NCBI RefSeq assembly: GCF_900128475.1
Contig: NZ_LT635835.1
Span: forward strand, 50,517 to 114,516
Source of the DNA: Mediterranea massiliensis
Lineage (GTDB): Bacteria; Bacteroidota; Bacteroidia; Bacteroidales; Bacteroidaceae
DNA length: 64,000 nt
Direction of reading: 5' to 3'
The notes under the pieces were generated by a model. The model was given only the letters and a program-made list of their open reading frames with translations, did no database searches and was not told the DNA's origin. Below, in pieces: positions 25,580 through 34,357 of the stretch. Position 1 is the first letter of the stretch. Each line of letters starts with the position of its first letter. Made by a program: the position numbers and the translations under genes.

Positions 25580-26119
25580 ATGGATAAAGAGATAGTTACA
25601 GAGCGACTTATATTGCGTCCCTGGCAAGAGTCGGATGCAGAATCCTTATATAAATACGCCCGGGATCCCGAAATCGGCCCTATTGCGGGCTGGCCTCCTC
25701 ATACTTCTGTGGAAGACAGCCTGAATGTGATCCGGACTGTGTTTTCCGCTCCGGAGACCTATGCTGTGGTCCTGAAAGAGACAGGCGAGCCTGTCGGGAG
25801 CGCAGGAATCATGGACGGAGAAGGTCTGCACACTCAAATGCAGGCAGGCGAGGCTGAAATAGGCTACTGGATAGGCAGGCCGTTCTGGGGACAGGGTCTT
25901 ATACCAGAGGCCGTGCGCCGCCTGCTGCGAAGGTGTTTTGAGGATTTGGGAATGACCGCCGTCTGGTGCGGGTATTATGACGGCAATACGAAATCCTGCC
26001 GGGTGATGGAGAAATGCGGTTTCCGTTTCCATCATACGGAAGAAGGCAAGACCTCCCCGCTTGGCGATGTCCGCACGGAGCATTTCATGCGGATGACGAA
26101 GGAGGAATGGGAAAAATAA
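25580..26119 (+). CDS. GNAT acetyltransferase of the RimJ/RimL type
   Basis: A 179-residue GNAT protein. The N-terminal TERLILRPWQESDAESLYKY is typical of RimJ/RimL-like enzymes, and the acetyl-CoA loop is in EIGYWIGRPFWGQGLIPEAV with the C-terminal NTKSCRVMEKCGF motif. It transfers an acetyl group to an unidentified amine, protein or small molecule. It lies 16 bp after the resolvase-like gene in the cargo segment. Confidence 0.8.
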   Translation: MDKEIVTERLILRPWQESDAESLYKYARDPEIGPIAGWPPHTSVEDSLNVIRTVFSAPETYAVVLKETGEPVGSAGIMDGEGLHTQMQAGEAEIGYWIGRPFWGQGLIPEAVRRLLRRCFEDLGMTAVWCGYYDGNTKSCRVMEKCGFRFHHTEEGKTSPLGDVRTEHFMRMTKEEWEK

Positions 26120-26128
26120 TAAAAGAAT

Positions 26129-26521
26129 ATGAACGTCCTAAAATCTCTTCCCGTCTGGCTCTGTTTTATTCCCGTAGCCATCCTCAATGGCGGGCTGAGG
26201 GAATATGTATTGGTGGAAGCTATCGGAGAGGAATGGGCATTGCCTGTCAGCGGAATCATTTTAAGCGTGTGTATTTTCCTGATAACTTGGATGCTATTGC
26301 CTCGAATGATAAAAGCCTTTACCTCCAAAGATGGCTGGTTGATTGGGGTAGGCTGGGCATTGTTGACGATTGCTTTTGAATTTGCCGCAGGACTGGCGGG
26401 AGGCAGTACCGTTTCGGAACTTTTAGCCGCTTACAATCCGTTGTCCGGCAATTTATGGCTGTTGGTTCTGGCGACTACTTTATTATCACCAATCGTGATG
26501 AAGAAATGCAGATTAGCTTAA
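26129..26521 (+). CDS. Four-span membrane protein in cargo segment
   Basis: A 130-residue protein with about four hydrophobic helices (VWLCFIPVAILNGGLREYV; VSGIILSVCIFLITWMLL; LIGVGWALLTIAFEFAAGL; LWLLVLATTLLSPIVM). No named family is recognised with confidence. It lies 9 bp after the GNAT gene. Confidence 0.55.
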   Translation: MNVLKSLPVWLCFIPVAILNGGLREYVLVEAIGEEWALPVSGIILSVCIFLITWMLLPRMIKAFTSKDGWLIGVGWALLTIAFEFAAGLAGGSTVSELLAAYNPLSGNLWLLVLATTLLSPIVMKKCRLA

Positions 26522-26533
26522 AAAGAAATAGAT

Positions 26534-27142
26534 ATGAAAGACGAAATAATTCAATTCCTGAAGGAAAATATCATTGGCAAGAATTTGTTTACGGATGATG
26601 TAGTCTATCAACTTGACAACGGAAAGTTAGAAGGCGTGTATAGCGACAAGATAGTGTTTTCCGATTTGGCAAAAACCGAAAACGGCTTCGGCTTCAATAT
26701 GACCACAGTCACGCATGAACTGATTTATAATATAGATGGGAAAGGCTCAAGAATGACCGTTGCCAAAGATTATACCGGAACGAGTGTGTTTCGCTATGAA
26801 TTGGCTATGCGGAAAAGCACCAATCAACTGACCGGCTATATGCGTTGTATCTCAACAACAGTCCAAAATCAGACGATGGAAGCCGTGGTCTGCGGAATAT
26901 TCGATGTGAACTTTGACGGCAAAGAACTGAAATGGCAAGAAAACCAGTTGTTGTATAGAGACAACCCTATAGGAGATGACAACTATAAGCCTGTTGCGTT
27001 CGATGCCAAAGTCCGTTTCCACCTTGATAAGGGGAAAGCCGTGTTTGAATATATTCCTACGCTTTGGGAGGTAAATCCGGACACGTTAGCGAAAAGTTTG
27101 TCTAAAGACGATTACCCTGCTTATATATCAAAAGAAAGATAA
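26534..27142 (+). CDS. Hypothetical protein in cargo segment
   Basis: A 202-residue soluble protein rich in beta-strand pattern (GVYSDKIVFSDLAKTENGFG; ..VVCGIFDVNFDGKELKW). There is no signal peptide, catalytic motif or recognised domain. It belongs to the forward cargo run between the membrane protein and a Cys-rich protein. Confidence 0.5.
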   Translation: MKDEIIQFLKENIIGKNLFTDDVVYQLDNGKLEGVYSDKIVFSDLAKTENGFGFNMTTVTHELIYNIDGKGSRMTVAKDYTGTSVFRYELAMRKSTNQLTGYMRCISTTVQNQTMEAVVCGIFDVNFDGKELKWQENQLLYRDNPIGDDNYKPVAFDAKVRFHLDKGKAVFEYIPTLWEVNPDTLAKSLSKDDYPAYISKER

Positions 27143-27169
27143 CAGTTTGACTACTTAAAATAGCAATTT

Positions 27170-27616
27170 ATGGATTTGGCTGATTGGTTCAAAGGTTTTG
27201 AGAAAGGAATTGCCAAACTTGCAGCGGAACAAAGGGAGCAATTCTTTTCGGAATGCGGAAAGCATTGCGTACAGTGCGGAACGCTTCAGGTTTATAAAGA
27301 CCTGTATGAACAGGCAAAAGGAAATATGGACGATTTTTTCTCTAAGGCCAATGAATTGCCGGGTGTAAGATGCGAAACGATAGAGAAAGGTTCTGTTTAT
27401 AACCTGTATTTCCTGGAATGCACCTGTGGGCTTCATAAACAAGGTTATGTTTCAACACCTTTGCTCTGTGAGTGCTCCAGGCAAAGCATCCTTTACGTCC
27501 TGCATTCATTATGGAAAGACAGGACTTTTCGGGTAACTATTTGTGAATCCATCTTACGGGGAGACCAACATTGCAAAATGCAAATTGAAACAATAGACGA
27601 CAATGGAAATTCATAA
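27170..27616 (+). CDS. Cysteine-rich hypothetical protein
   Basis: A 148-residue protein with several Cys pairs (CGKHCVQC; CTCGLHKQGY; CECS) and an ending SILRGDQHCKMQIE that recalls V4R or ATC-hydrolase-like small-molecule domains. Zinc or ligand binding is possible. Its end overlaps the next gene by 14 bp. Confidence 0.5.
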   Translation: MDLADWFKGFEKGIAKLAAEQREQFFSECGKHCVQCGTLQVYKDLYEQAKGNMDDFFSKANELPGVRCETIEKGSVYNLYFLECTCGLHKQGYVSTPLLCECSRQSILYVLHSLWKDRTFRVTICESILRGDQHCKMQIETIDDNGNS

Positions 27617-28169
27617 TTTATTGGATGCCAAATCAAGAGCCGAACTGCGTGAATGGCTATTACAAAACCATAAAACAGAAAAAGAATGCTGGGTAGTTGT
27701 GAAACGTGGCAGACCTACAGATGACAATACTTTCTGGTATATTGATGCTGTAGAAGAAGCCCTATGCTTCGGCTGGATAGACAGTACAACTAAGAAAATA
27801 GCAGATGATGTAACAGCCCAGAAACTTTGTCCCAGAAAACCGAGAAGCAATTGGTCCGAGCTTAACAAGGAAAGATGCCGTAGGATGGAGCGGTTAGGAC
27901 TGATGACTGATGCCGGAAGAGCCGTTCTGCCGGATATGTCACCTAATGGTTTTATCATTGACAAGGATATATTGCAGAGACTACAATCCGATCCGGTAGT
28001 GTGGAATAACTTCTGCCAATTCCCTGACTTATATAAGCGAATCAGGATTGATACTATCCAAATCAAGAAGAATCAGCCCGAACTTTTTGAAAGTCGCCTG
28101 AACAAATTCATAGAAAATACCCGAAAAGGACTTCTCTACGGAGAATGGAATGATAACGGAAGATTATAA
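27603..28169 (+). CDS. YdeI/OmpD-associated family protein
   Basis: A 188-residue protein with the YdeI-family signature: WLLQNHKTEKECWVVVKRG, then YIDAVEEALCFGWIDSTTKK and a charged R-rich stretch ending in RPRKPRSNWSELNKERC-like residues. Family members are small cytosolic proteins of uncertain function, some linked to resistance to bacteriocins or peptides. It starts inside the preceding gene. Confidence 0.75.
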   Translation: MEIHNLLDAKSRAELREWLLQNHKTEKECWVVVKRGRPTDDNTFWYIDAVEEALCFGWIDSTTKKIADDVTAQKLCPRKPRSNWSELNKERCRRMERLGLMTDAGRAVLPDMSPNGFIIDKDILQRLQSDPVVWNNFCQFPDLYKRIRIDTIQIKKNQPELFESRLNKFIENTRKGLLYGEWNDNGRL

Positions 28170-28251
28170 AAAATACAGAAATAGTATCAATCCATTTCTA
28201 TTTTTACTACTTTTGTATTTGGATATTAAAAACAAAGATTGTTCAACCCGT

Positions 28252-28275
28252 ATGAAATGGCAAGTGTGCATATAG
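28252..28275 (+). CDS. Possible 7-residue leader peptide upstream of MATE gene
   Basis: The ORF ATG AAA TGG CAA GTG TGC ATA TAG encodes MKWQVCI. It lies just upstream of the hairpin and terminator in the MATE leader. Its short length and placement fit a stalling peptide, but no direct proof of translation exists in the sequence. Confidence 0.35.
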   Translation: MKWQVCI

Positions 28276-28317
28276 CTGCGCTCAACGGATAGCATTTTAA
28301 TCAAGCTATTCAGCAAC

Positions 28318-28348
28318 GGACAGGCTTATAACAGGTTTGTCCTTTTTT
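28318..28348 (+). terminator. Conditional terminator in MATE leader
   Basis: The eight-pair stem (28318-28325 with 28335-28342, two G-T wobbles) has a 9-nt loop and is followed directly by T6. It sits between promoter and gene, so it would act as an attenuator rather than a gene-end terminator. Confidence 0.55.
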
Positions 28349-28435
28349 GTTTTGCCATTATTCCAAATTTATAACCATGCGATGTGTCATGCCGCCTTAT
28401 GCAGCGGGACTTGTCGCACCATGTCAAGTTGAACA

Positions 28436-29725
28436 ATGAACTATACATATAAACATATTTGGCTCATCAACTTTCCTGTAATGATGAGCATCCTTATCGA
28501 ACAACTTATCAATATCACTGATGCCATTTTCCTGGGGCATGTGGGAGAAATAGAATTGGGCGCATCCGCCCTTGCCGGGATTTGGTATCTGGCTGTCTAT
28601 ATGCTCGGCTTCGGTTTCAGTCTGGGCTTGCAGGTCGTTATCGCACGGCGCAACGGCGAACAACACTATTCCGAAACAGGGAAGACGTTCTTTCAAGGAT
28701 TGTTTTTCCTGTCGGGACTTGCTGTCCTTTTGTGTTTGTTCTCCAAGCTGTTTTCCCCGATGATTCTAAGTAGGCTGATAACTTCTGCGGAAGTCTATCA
28801 TGCCGTGATTGATTATTTGGACGGACGAATATGGGGACTGCTGTTCTCCTTTCCGTTCCTTGCCTTACGCTCGTTTCTGGTCGGCATTACCCGTACAAAA
28901 GCCTTGAACGTGGCGGCCCTGACAGCCGTATTGGTGAACATTCCGGGCAACTGGCTGCTCATATTCCATTGGGACATGGGGATAGCGGGTGCAGCCGTCG
29001 CATCGTCTTTTGCCGAAGCGTGTTCATTGGCTGTGCTGACAATTCATGTCTTACGGAAAATGGACAGACGGCTTTATGGTTTGTATTGGAACTTTGATAA
29101 AGGTTTGTTACATCATGTTTGTCGTGTGTCCGTATGGAGCATGTTCCATTCGTTTATCGGAGTGGCCTCGTGGCTTGCTTTCTTCGTAGCTGTCGAGCAT
29201 TTGGGAGAAATGGAACTGGCAGCTACCAATGTCATACGCAGTGTCTCGACGGTGTTCTTTGTCATCGTCAATTCGCTGGCGGCTACTACCGGTTCGCTGG
29301 TAAGCAATTTGTTGGGAGCCGGACAAAAGAGACAGGTTATCCCGCTATGTAACTGTGTTGTCCGTTTGGGATATGCCATCGGCTTTCCGCTGGTCATCCT
29401 TGCCGTGATTTTCTATCGTCCGATTATCGGTATTTATACGGAAAGCACAGCTCTGATGCAGATTGCCCATTTGCCGTTTGTAGTCATGTTGCTGAACTAC
29501 ATCTTTGCCTTGCCCGGCTATGTCTATATGAACAGCGTAACAGGTACGGGGGCGACACGCATGACGTTTATCTTCCAACTGATAACTATCGTGGCTTATC
29601 AAATTTATTTGTGGAGCATAAGCAGTTTCAGCACGTCATTGTCCGTTTATTGGACAGCAGAATATCTGTATGTGATATTACTCGGCTTGCTTTCTGTCAT
29701 TTATCTGAAATATAAACACTATTAA
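28436..29725 (+). CDS. MATE-family efflux pump
   Basis: A 429-residue membrane protein with about 12 hydrophobic helices and the MATE pattern of two similar halves (N-half: VMMSILIEQLINITDAIFLG; QVVIARRNGEQ; C-half: ATNVIRSVSTVFFVIVNSLA; ...VSNLLGAGQKRQ). It would export cationic drugs or dyes in exchange for Na+ or H+. The leader is attenuator-like and the next gene encodes a Vat/CatB-like acetyltransferase, 15 bp downstream. Together they look like a resistance cassette. Confidence 0.85.
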   Translation: MNYTYKHIWLINFPVMMSILIEQLINITDAIFLGHVGEIELGASALAGIWYLAVYMLGFGFSLGLQVVIARRNGEQHYSETGKTFFQGLFFLSGLAVLLCLFSKLFSPMILSRLITSAEVYHAVIDYLDGRIWGLLFSFPFLALRSFLVGITRTKALNVAALTAVLVNIPGNWLLIFHWDMGIAGAAVASSFAEACSLAVLTIHVLRKMDRRLYGLYWNFDKGLLHHVCRVSVWSMFHSFIGVASWLAFFVAVEHLGEMELAATNVIRSVSTVFFVIVNSLAATTGSLVSNLLGAGQKRQVIPLCNCVVRLGYAIGFPLVILAVIFYRPIIGIYTESTALMQIAHLPFVVMLLNYIFALPGYVYMNSVTGTGATRMTFIFQLITIVAYQIYLWSISSFSTSLSVYWTAEYLYVILLGLLSVIYLKYKHY

Positions 29726-29740
29726 AAACAGAACGTCATA

Positions 29741-30376
29741 ATGAAAAAGATATATCCACGCGCAGGCGACACGCAGACCGTGTACCTGAATGCCGTCGTG
29801 AAAGACCCGTCTATCGAGGTGGGAGACTATACCATCTATAATGATTTTGTGTCCGACCCGTTGCTTTTCGAGCAAAATAATGTGCTTTACCATTACCCTA
29901 TCAACCACGAGCGGCTGATAATCGGCAAGTTCTGTTCCATTGCCTGCGGCGCGAAATTCCTGTTCAACTGTGCCAACCATACCTTAAAATCCCTATCCAC
30001 TTACACCTTCCCGCTCTTTTATAAAGACTGGGATTTGGAGAAATCGGACGTGGCAACGGCTTGGGACAACAAAGGTGACATCGTGATAGGCAACGATGTG
30101 TGGATAGGCTATGAAGCGGTGATTATGGCTGGTGTTCACATCGGCAATGGGGCAATCATAGCCGCCCGTGCCGTTGTTACGAAAGACGTGCCGCCCTATA
30201 CGATAGTCGGCGGTGTTCCTGCCCGACCGATAAGGAAGCGTTTCGATGAAGAAGTGATACAGGAACTTGAAACGCTGCAATGGTGGAATTGGTCTGCCGA
30301 GAAGATACGGAGATGCTTGGCTTATATCGGGAATGGTGATGTGAACGGATTGCTTCAAATGCAAGGTGGTAAGTAG
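29741..30376 (+). CDS. Vat/CatB-like xenobiotic O-acetyltransferase
   Basis: A 211-residue left-handed beta-helix acetyltransferase. Features of the Vat and type B chloramphenicol acetyltransferase group are present: [30 protein letters not shown] with the likely catalytic H80, [20 protein letters not shown], and [20 protein letters not shown]. Substrates of the group are streptogramin A, chloramphenicol and relatives. Vat seems closer than CatB by eye, but the substrate cannot be assigned. It forms an operon with the MATE gene. Confidence 0.75.
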   Translation: MKKIYPRAGDTQTVYLNAVVKDPSIEVGDYTIYNDFVSDPLLFEQNNVLYHYPINHERLIIGKFCSIACGAKFLFNCANHTLKSLSTYTFPLFYKDWDLEKSDVATAWDNKGDIVIGNDVWIGYEAVIMAGVHIGNGAIIAARAVVTKDVPPYTIVGGVPARPIRKRFDEEVIQELETLQWWNWSAEKIRRCLAYIGNGDVNGLLQMQGGK

Positions 30377-30437
30377 GAGCTGAATTACTACAACCTTGTT
30401 GAAAAGCCTTCAGACGGGAATGACTTCTATTGTGTGA

Positions 30438-30610
30438 TTATATAATTATATAGTTATATAATTATATATATAATGAATTCAATCACCTTATATTCATTCT
30501 TGTACAATTTCACTATATGACATTCTTCATATTTGATATACAAATAGATACGAAATAGATACAACTATATAATTATATAAATATATAAAATCATAAATAT
30601 ATAATTATTA
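30438..30610. repeat. AT-rich iterated region upstream of parA
   Basis: A very AT-rich gap with many overlapping copies of ATAATTATATA-like sequence, in two clusters (30438-30474 and 30563-30609). A third cluster follows the parB-like gene. Iterated sites on both sides of a ParA gene suggest a centromere (parS-like) or autoregulatory operator. A replication origin is another possibility. Confidence 0.5.
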
Positions 30611-30621
30611 ACTGTCTTTCC

Positions 30622-30652
30622 TTTGCTGTGAGCCGATAATTTTGTATCTTTG
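30622..30652 (+). promoter_or_regulatory. Promoter of the parA operon
   Basis: TTTG (30622-30625), 19-nt spacer and TATCTTTG (30645-30652), an exact consensus match, lie 28 bp before the parA ATG and 12 bp after the AT-rich repeats. Confidence 0.8.
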
Positions 30653-30679
30653 TAGGTGAATTATATAGCATAAATTCGC

Positions 30680-31342
30680 ATGGGCATGAAAAACAAGATT
30701 GTCATATTCAGCAACATCAAAGGAGGCGTTGGCAAGACGACCCTCTGTGCCTTGTTTGCAAATCATCTTATAGAGCATGGCTTCCCCTCATTTGTGATAG
30801 ATGCGGACCTTCAGGCATCGCTGTTCCGTCACCGCCAACGTGAAAAGGACGCCGCACCGGACGCGCAGATTCCGTGGAACGTGGAGATGCTTGACACGTC
30901 CGACCATAAGCGGCTCGTGCAGGTAATGGGCAAACTGAAAGAAGTGCCGGGTATCGTACTGATAGACTGTCCGGGAAACCTGAACGACCGCAACCTGGCA
31001 TACATCTACCAATCAGCGGATACGGCAATAGTACCCATATCATTCGACGCGGACACTGTGGACGCCACAGGCATATTCGTCAAGGCTTTGAAGTCTGTGT
31101 CATCAGCCGGCCTGATTTTCATCCCCAACCGAATCAACGCGGCCGAGAGGAAGGCGGAAGAGATACGGCAACGGGAACAGACCATCGGGTATCTCGGGCT
31201 GATCGGCACCGTTACACCGATGGTGAGGCAGAGCGTGGCCATAAAGAGATATTCCACGCTGTACCCATTGGAGAAAAACCAGACGGAACTGCTTGAACCG
31301 GCTTTCAATAAAATCATCGAGGAACTTGAACTTAAAAAATAA
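30680..31342 (+). CDS. parA: ParA-family partition ATPase
   Basis: A 220-residue ParA/MinD-type ATPase with the deviant Walker A KGGVGKTT (K14-T21), the A' motif FVIDADLQAS, and Walker B GIVLIDCPGN. Such short ParA proteins move plasmid or element DNA along the nucleoid with a small DNA-binding partner. The next gene, 5 bp downstream, is likely that partner. AT-rich iterated sequence on both sides may be the partition site. It suggests that the element has, or had, an extrachromosomal phase needing segregation. Confidence 0.85.
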   Translation: MGMKNKIVIFSNIKGGVGKTTLCALFANHLIEHGFPSFVIDADLQASLFRHRQREKDAAPDAQIPWNVEMLDTSDHKRLVQVMGKLKEVPGIVLIDCPGNLNDRNLAYIYQSADTAIVPISFDADTVDATGIFVKALKSVSSAGLIFIPNRINAAERKAEEIRQREQTIGYLGLIGTVTPMVRQSVAIKRYSTLYPLEKNQTELLEPAFNKIIEELELKK

Positions 31343-31347
31343 AGGCT

Positions 31348-31710
31348 ATGGCAAAGAACAGCAGACCGGAAATAGACAACCCGCTTGCGAACATGGGACT
31401 GGACGACATCGTGCGGGGCATAACGACACCAGGCAAGGATAAAGAACCCGTCGTGGATGCGAACGGCGACCCTGCCGCAGAAAGGGAGACAAAACGCCGC
31501 AAGAGAGGCAAGAAAGCCTTTGAGGAAAACCTCGCAAAATATACCGGCATAAGCGAGCAGGGATTTGCCATCTGGCTTCCCAAAGAGGTAAAGAAACGGC
31601 TTGAACTAATCCGCCTCAATGCACACCGTAATATTCCTTTGAGGTCGCTTGCAGCCGCAATAATAATGACTTACATTGAGGAGAATGAGGAGAGCCTCAA
31701 TGAGTTATAG
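31348..31710 (+). CDS. Small DNA-binding partner of ParA (DUF3408/RHH-like)
   Basis: A 120-residue protein with a charged, disordered N-terminus (ERETKRRKRGKKAFEENL) and a C-terminal ribbon-helix-helix-like segment (FAIWLPKEVKKRLELIRLNA, then IPLRSLAAAIIMTYIEEN). This matches DUF3408-type proteins that pair with ParA in Bacteroidales elements. It probably binds the AT-rich repeats. Confidence 0.65.
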   Translation: MAKNSRPEIDNPLANMGLDDIVRGITTPGKDKEPVVDANGDPAAERETKRRKRGKKAFEENLAKYTGISEQGFAIWLPKEVKKRLELIRLNAHRNIPLRSLAAAIIMTYIEENEESLNEL

Positions 31711-31721
31711 AATTGATATTG

Positions 31722-31785
31722 TTATAATATATAATTATATAAAATCATAATTATATAAGTGCATAATTATATGGTTATATAAAAA
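31722..31785. repeat. AT-rich iterated region downstream of the ParA partner gene
   Basis: Repeats of ATAATTATATA and relatives, similar to the two clusters before parA. The three clusters bracket the two-gene partition operon. Confidence 0.5.
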
Positions 31786-31794
31786 GAGAAGAGT

Positions 31795-31896
31795 ATGGAA
31801 ATTCTGGTGATTATAGCCGTGTTCTGGGTAGTAGGCAAAATCCTTAAAGGGCTGTGGGGCGGATTCAGGAAGTCTGATTACCGGAGAGACCGATAA
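31795..31896 (+). CDS. Possible 33-residue membrane peptide
   Basis: The ORF starts with ATG 31795 and ends with TAA 31894. It encodes a hydrophobic helix (MEILVIIAVFWVVGKILKGL) followed by a basic tail (RKSDYRRDR). It precedes the Y-family polymerase gene by 29 bp. Clean topology is the only support. Confidence 0.35.
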   Translation: MEILVIIAVFWVVGKILKGLWGGFRKSDYRRDR

Positions 31897-31925
31897 CCCG
31901 TTGGCAAGACAGACATGCAGGACAC

Positions 31926-33437
31926 ATGCAGGACACAGGCAGGACATACATAGCTATTGACCTGAAGTCGTTCTACGCCTCGGTCGAGTGTGTGGAACGT
32001 GGGCTTGACCCGCTCACGACCAATCTCGTCGTGGCCGACAGGAGCCGGACGGAAAAGACCATCTGCCTTGCCGTCAGTCCTTCGCTAAAAGCATACGGCA
32101 TTCCCGGCCGGGCCCGGCTGTTCGAGGTTGAGCAGAAATTAAGGGAAGTCAATGCCGGGCGCAGAAGAAACTCAAGGGGATACAGGCTGACAGGAAAATC
32201 TGTGTCGGACATTGATCTGAAAGCTCATCCGGACTGGGAGGTGGACTATATCGCCGCTACGCCCCGCATGGCTTATTACATCGAGCACAGCACGCGCATC
32301 TACAAGATATATCTCAACTATATTGCCCCGGAGGACATCCATGTATATTCAATAGACGAAGTGTTCATGGACGTAACGGATTATCTGTCCACCTACGGAG
32401 TCACGGCGCACGAATTGGCAAGAAGAATGATCGGCGATGTACTGCGGCAGACTGGCATCACGGCAACCGCAGGGATTGGCACCAATCTGTACCTCTGCAA
32501 AGTAGCAATGGACATCGAGGCCAAGCATATCCCAGCGGACAAGGACGGTGTGCGCATAGCGGAACTGGATGAGATGACATACCGCAGGAAGCTGTGGACG
32601 CACCGACCGCTGACGGATTTCTGGCGTGTGGGAAAAGGCATAGCCAGCAAACTGGAGCAATACGGCATCTACACGATGGGAGACATCGCAAGGCAGTCCG
32701 TCAGGAACGAGGAGGTGCTGTATCAGCTGTTTGGCGTCAATGCAGAGCTGCTGATAGACCATGCCTGGGGATGGGAGCCTTGCACGATGGAATTTATAAA
32801 AGCCTATAAGCCGGCAACGAACTCGTTCAGCAGCGGGCAGGTGCTCCAGGAGCCATACACGGTACGGAAAGCCCGTGTGGTAGTCCGGGAAATGGCGGAA
32901 AGCGCCGCTCTCGACCTGCTTGACAAAAGGATGGTTACAGACCAGCTCGTGCTGACCATCGGCTATGATACAGCCAGTCTGTCCAATGAAGATGCACGGA
33001 CAACATATAAGGGTGAAGTAAAGACCGACTACTATGGCCGGAAAGTCCCGAAGCACGCACATGGCACGGCCAACCTTGAAAGCCCGACATCATCCGCCCG
33101 GCTCATATCAGAAGCCGTCATGGAACTTTTCGACCGGATTGTCAATCCCAAGCTGCTGGTGAGACGCATCAACCTGACCACGAACCATGTCGTCGATGAA
33201 GAAACGGCAGCCAAGAATCCGTCTCCGGTGCAGTATGACCTGTTCACAGACTATGAAGCGCTGGAAAGGAAACAGAGGGAAGAAAAGGAAAGGCTTGCCA
33301 AGGAGCGCCAAATACAGACGGCCATTCTGAACATCAAGAAACAGTTCGGTAAGAACGCCATTCTGAAAGGACTGAATTATGAAGAGGGCGCCACTGCCAA
33401 GGAACGTAATGAACAGATAGGAGGGCACAAAGCATGA
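31926..33437 (+). CDS. Y-family DNA polymerase (DinB/UmuC type)
   Basis: A 503-residue translesion polymerase. Catalytic acidic residues are visible in IDLKSFYASVEC and YSIDEVFMDVTD. Helix-hairpin-helix-like sequence (GIASKLEQYGIYTMGDIARQ) and the little-finger region follow. The C-terminus adds a Lys/Glu coiled coil (RKQREEKERLAKERQ). It would copy damaged DNA, adding mutability to the host or to the element. Its stop overlaps the YolD-like gene by 4 bp. Confidence 0.9.
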   Translation: MQDTGRTYIAIDLKSFYASVECVERGLDPLTTNLVVADRSRTEKTICLAVSPSLKAYGIPGRARLFEVEQKLREVNAGRRRNSRGYRLTGKSVSDIDLKAHPDWEVDYIAATPRMAYYIEHSTRIYKIYLNYIAPEDIHVYSIDEVFMDVTDYLSTYGVTAHELARRMIGDVLRQTGITATAGIGTNLYLCKVAMDIEAKHIPADKDGVRIAELDEMTYRRKLWTHRPLTDFWRVGKGIASKLEQYGIYTMGDIARQSVRNEEVLYQLFGVNAELLIDHAWGWEPCTMEFIKAYKPATNSFSSGQVLQEPYTVRKARVVVREMAESAALDLLDKRMVTDQLVLTIGYDTASLSNEDARTTYKGEVKTDYYGRKVPKHAHGTANLESPTSSARLISEAVMELFDRIVNPKLLVRRINLTTNHVVDEETAAKNPSPVQYDLFTDYEALERKQREEKERLAKERQIQTAILNIKKQFGKNAILKGLNYEEGATAKERNEQIGGHKA

Positions 33438-33850
33438 ATCACCCATACGACGACATCATCAACCTGCCGCACCATGTTTCCGAAAGACATCCGCAGATGT
33501 CCATGTATAACCGTGCTGCCCAGTTTGCTCCCTTTGCCGCATTGACCGGACATGATTCGGCCATCACAGAGGCCGCAAGGCTGACGGAGGCGGAAGAGGA
33601 ACTGTCCGAAAGTGATGCTGAAGTGCTGAACAGGAAGCTGGCTTATCTGCAATCATTGGATGAAAAGCCGACTATTAGTGTTACTTATTTTGTGCCTGAT
33701 GATAAGAAAGAGGGTGGAAGTTATCATACGGCGACCGGGATTGTCAAGAGTGTAGAGCCGGACAAAGGGGTTCTACAGTTCGAGGATGGCACGGGTATTC
33801 CTGTCATCCGTATTAAAGACATTGATGGGGAATGTTTTTTGACCGAATAG
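33434..33850 (+). CDS. YolD-like partner of the Y-family polymerase
   Basis: A 138-residue protein. The start (PYDDIINLPHHVSERHPQMS, then MYNRAAQFAPFAAL) is the YolD-like signature. In Firmicutes YolD genes sit next to Y-family polymerases, and the 4-bp overlap here repeats that pairing. It is thought to regulate or assist the polymerase; the mechanism is not known. Confidence 0.75.
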   Translation: MNHPYDDIINLPHHVSERHPQMSMYNRAAQFAPFAALTGHDSAITEAARLTEAEEELSESDAEVLNRKLAYLQSLDEKPTISVTYFVPDDKKEGGSYHTATGIVKSVEPDKGVLQFEDGTGIPVIRIKDIDGECFLTE

Positions 33851-33902
33851 AAAATGTATTGTCAAATTATAAACGTGCAATGTTGCAATAAAAAACAGTA
33901 AA

Positions 33903-34325
33903 ATGGATTACATAGACAAATATTCGATAAGTGTATGTACGAAAAAGCAGATTACGGCACAGGAGGTGTACGACATGATTTTCTCCGACTATCCTCCTCT
34001 TGTAAGGTTGCTTTTCAATATCCGGAATAAAATTGTAAAAAGGTTCGGGCTGAAAGCCAGTAACGGCTTTAACGACCTTATAACGGAAAACTCCACCAAT
34101 CACATACAAATTGAAAAAGACGACAGGCATCTATTTCTTGAAATCAAGATTGAGTGTGGCGAGCTGGTAAAATCGGAGCAGGCAATCAGTATCTGCACAT
34201 CCGTTAAATTTCACAATGCTTTGGGACGGATATACTTCTTTTTCATAAAACCTTTTCATAAATTATTATGCCGCATGGCATTGAATAAAATAAAAATGTC
34301 AGAAGTGAATGTCGGTGGCCGATAA
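33903..34325 (+). CDS. DUF2867-like protein
   Basis: A 140-residue protein. The pattern of an N-terminal helix-rich region, FGLKASNGF, a central EIKIECGEL strand, and a C-terminal basic-hydrophobic helix (RIYFFFIKPFHKLLCRMALN) resembles DUF2867. The function of that family is unknown. It lies 52 bp after the YolD-like gene. Confidence 0.55.
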   Translation: MDYIDKYSISVCTKKQITAQEVYDMIFSDYPPLVRLLFNIRNKIVKRFGLKASNGFNDLITENSTNHIQIEKDDRHLFLEIKIECGELVKSEQAISICTSVKFHNALGRIYFFFIKPFHKLLCRMALNKIKMSEVNVGGR

Positions 34326-34357
34326 AAAAGGAGTTGGGATAGACCTCAGCAAATGCC

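Larger units (their letters stand above)
28208..28348 (+). promoter_or_regulatory. Attenuator-like leader of the MATE efflux gene
   Basis: A -7 element TACTTTTG (28208-28215) is followed by a 7-codon ORF (28252-28275, MKWQVCI), a 6-bp hairpin (28288-28293 with 28305-28310), and a terminator: stem GGACAGGC/GTTTGTCC (28318-28342, including two G-T pairs) followed by T6 (28343-28348). About 90 bp of leader remains before the efflux ATG. The order (leader peptide, hairpin, terminator, resistance gene) is what ribosome-stalling attenuators of resistance genes look like. Confidence 0.55.
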
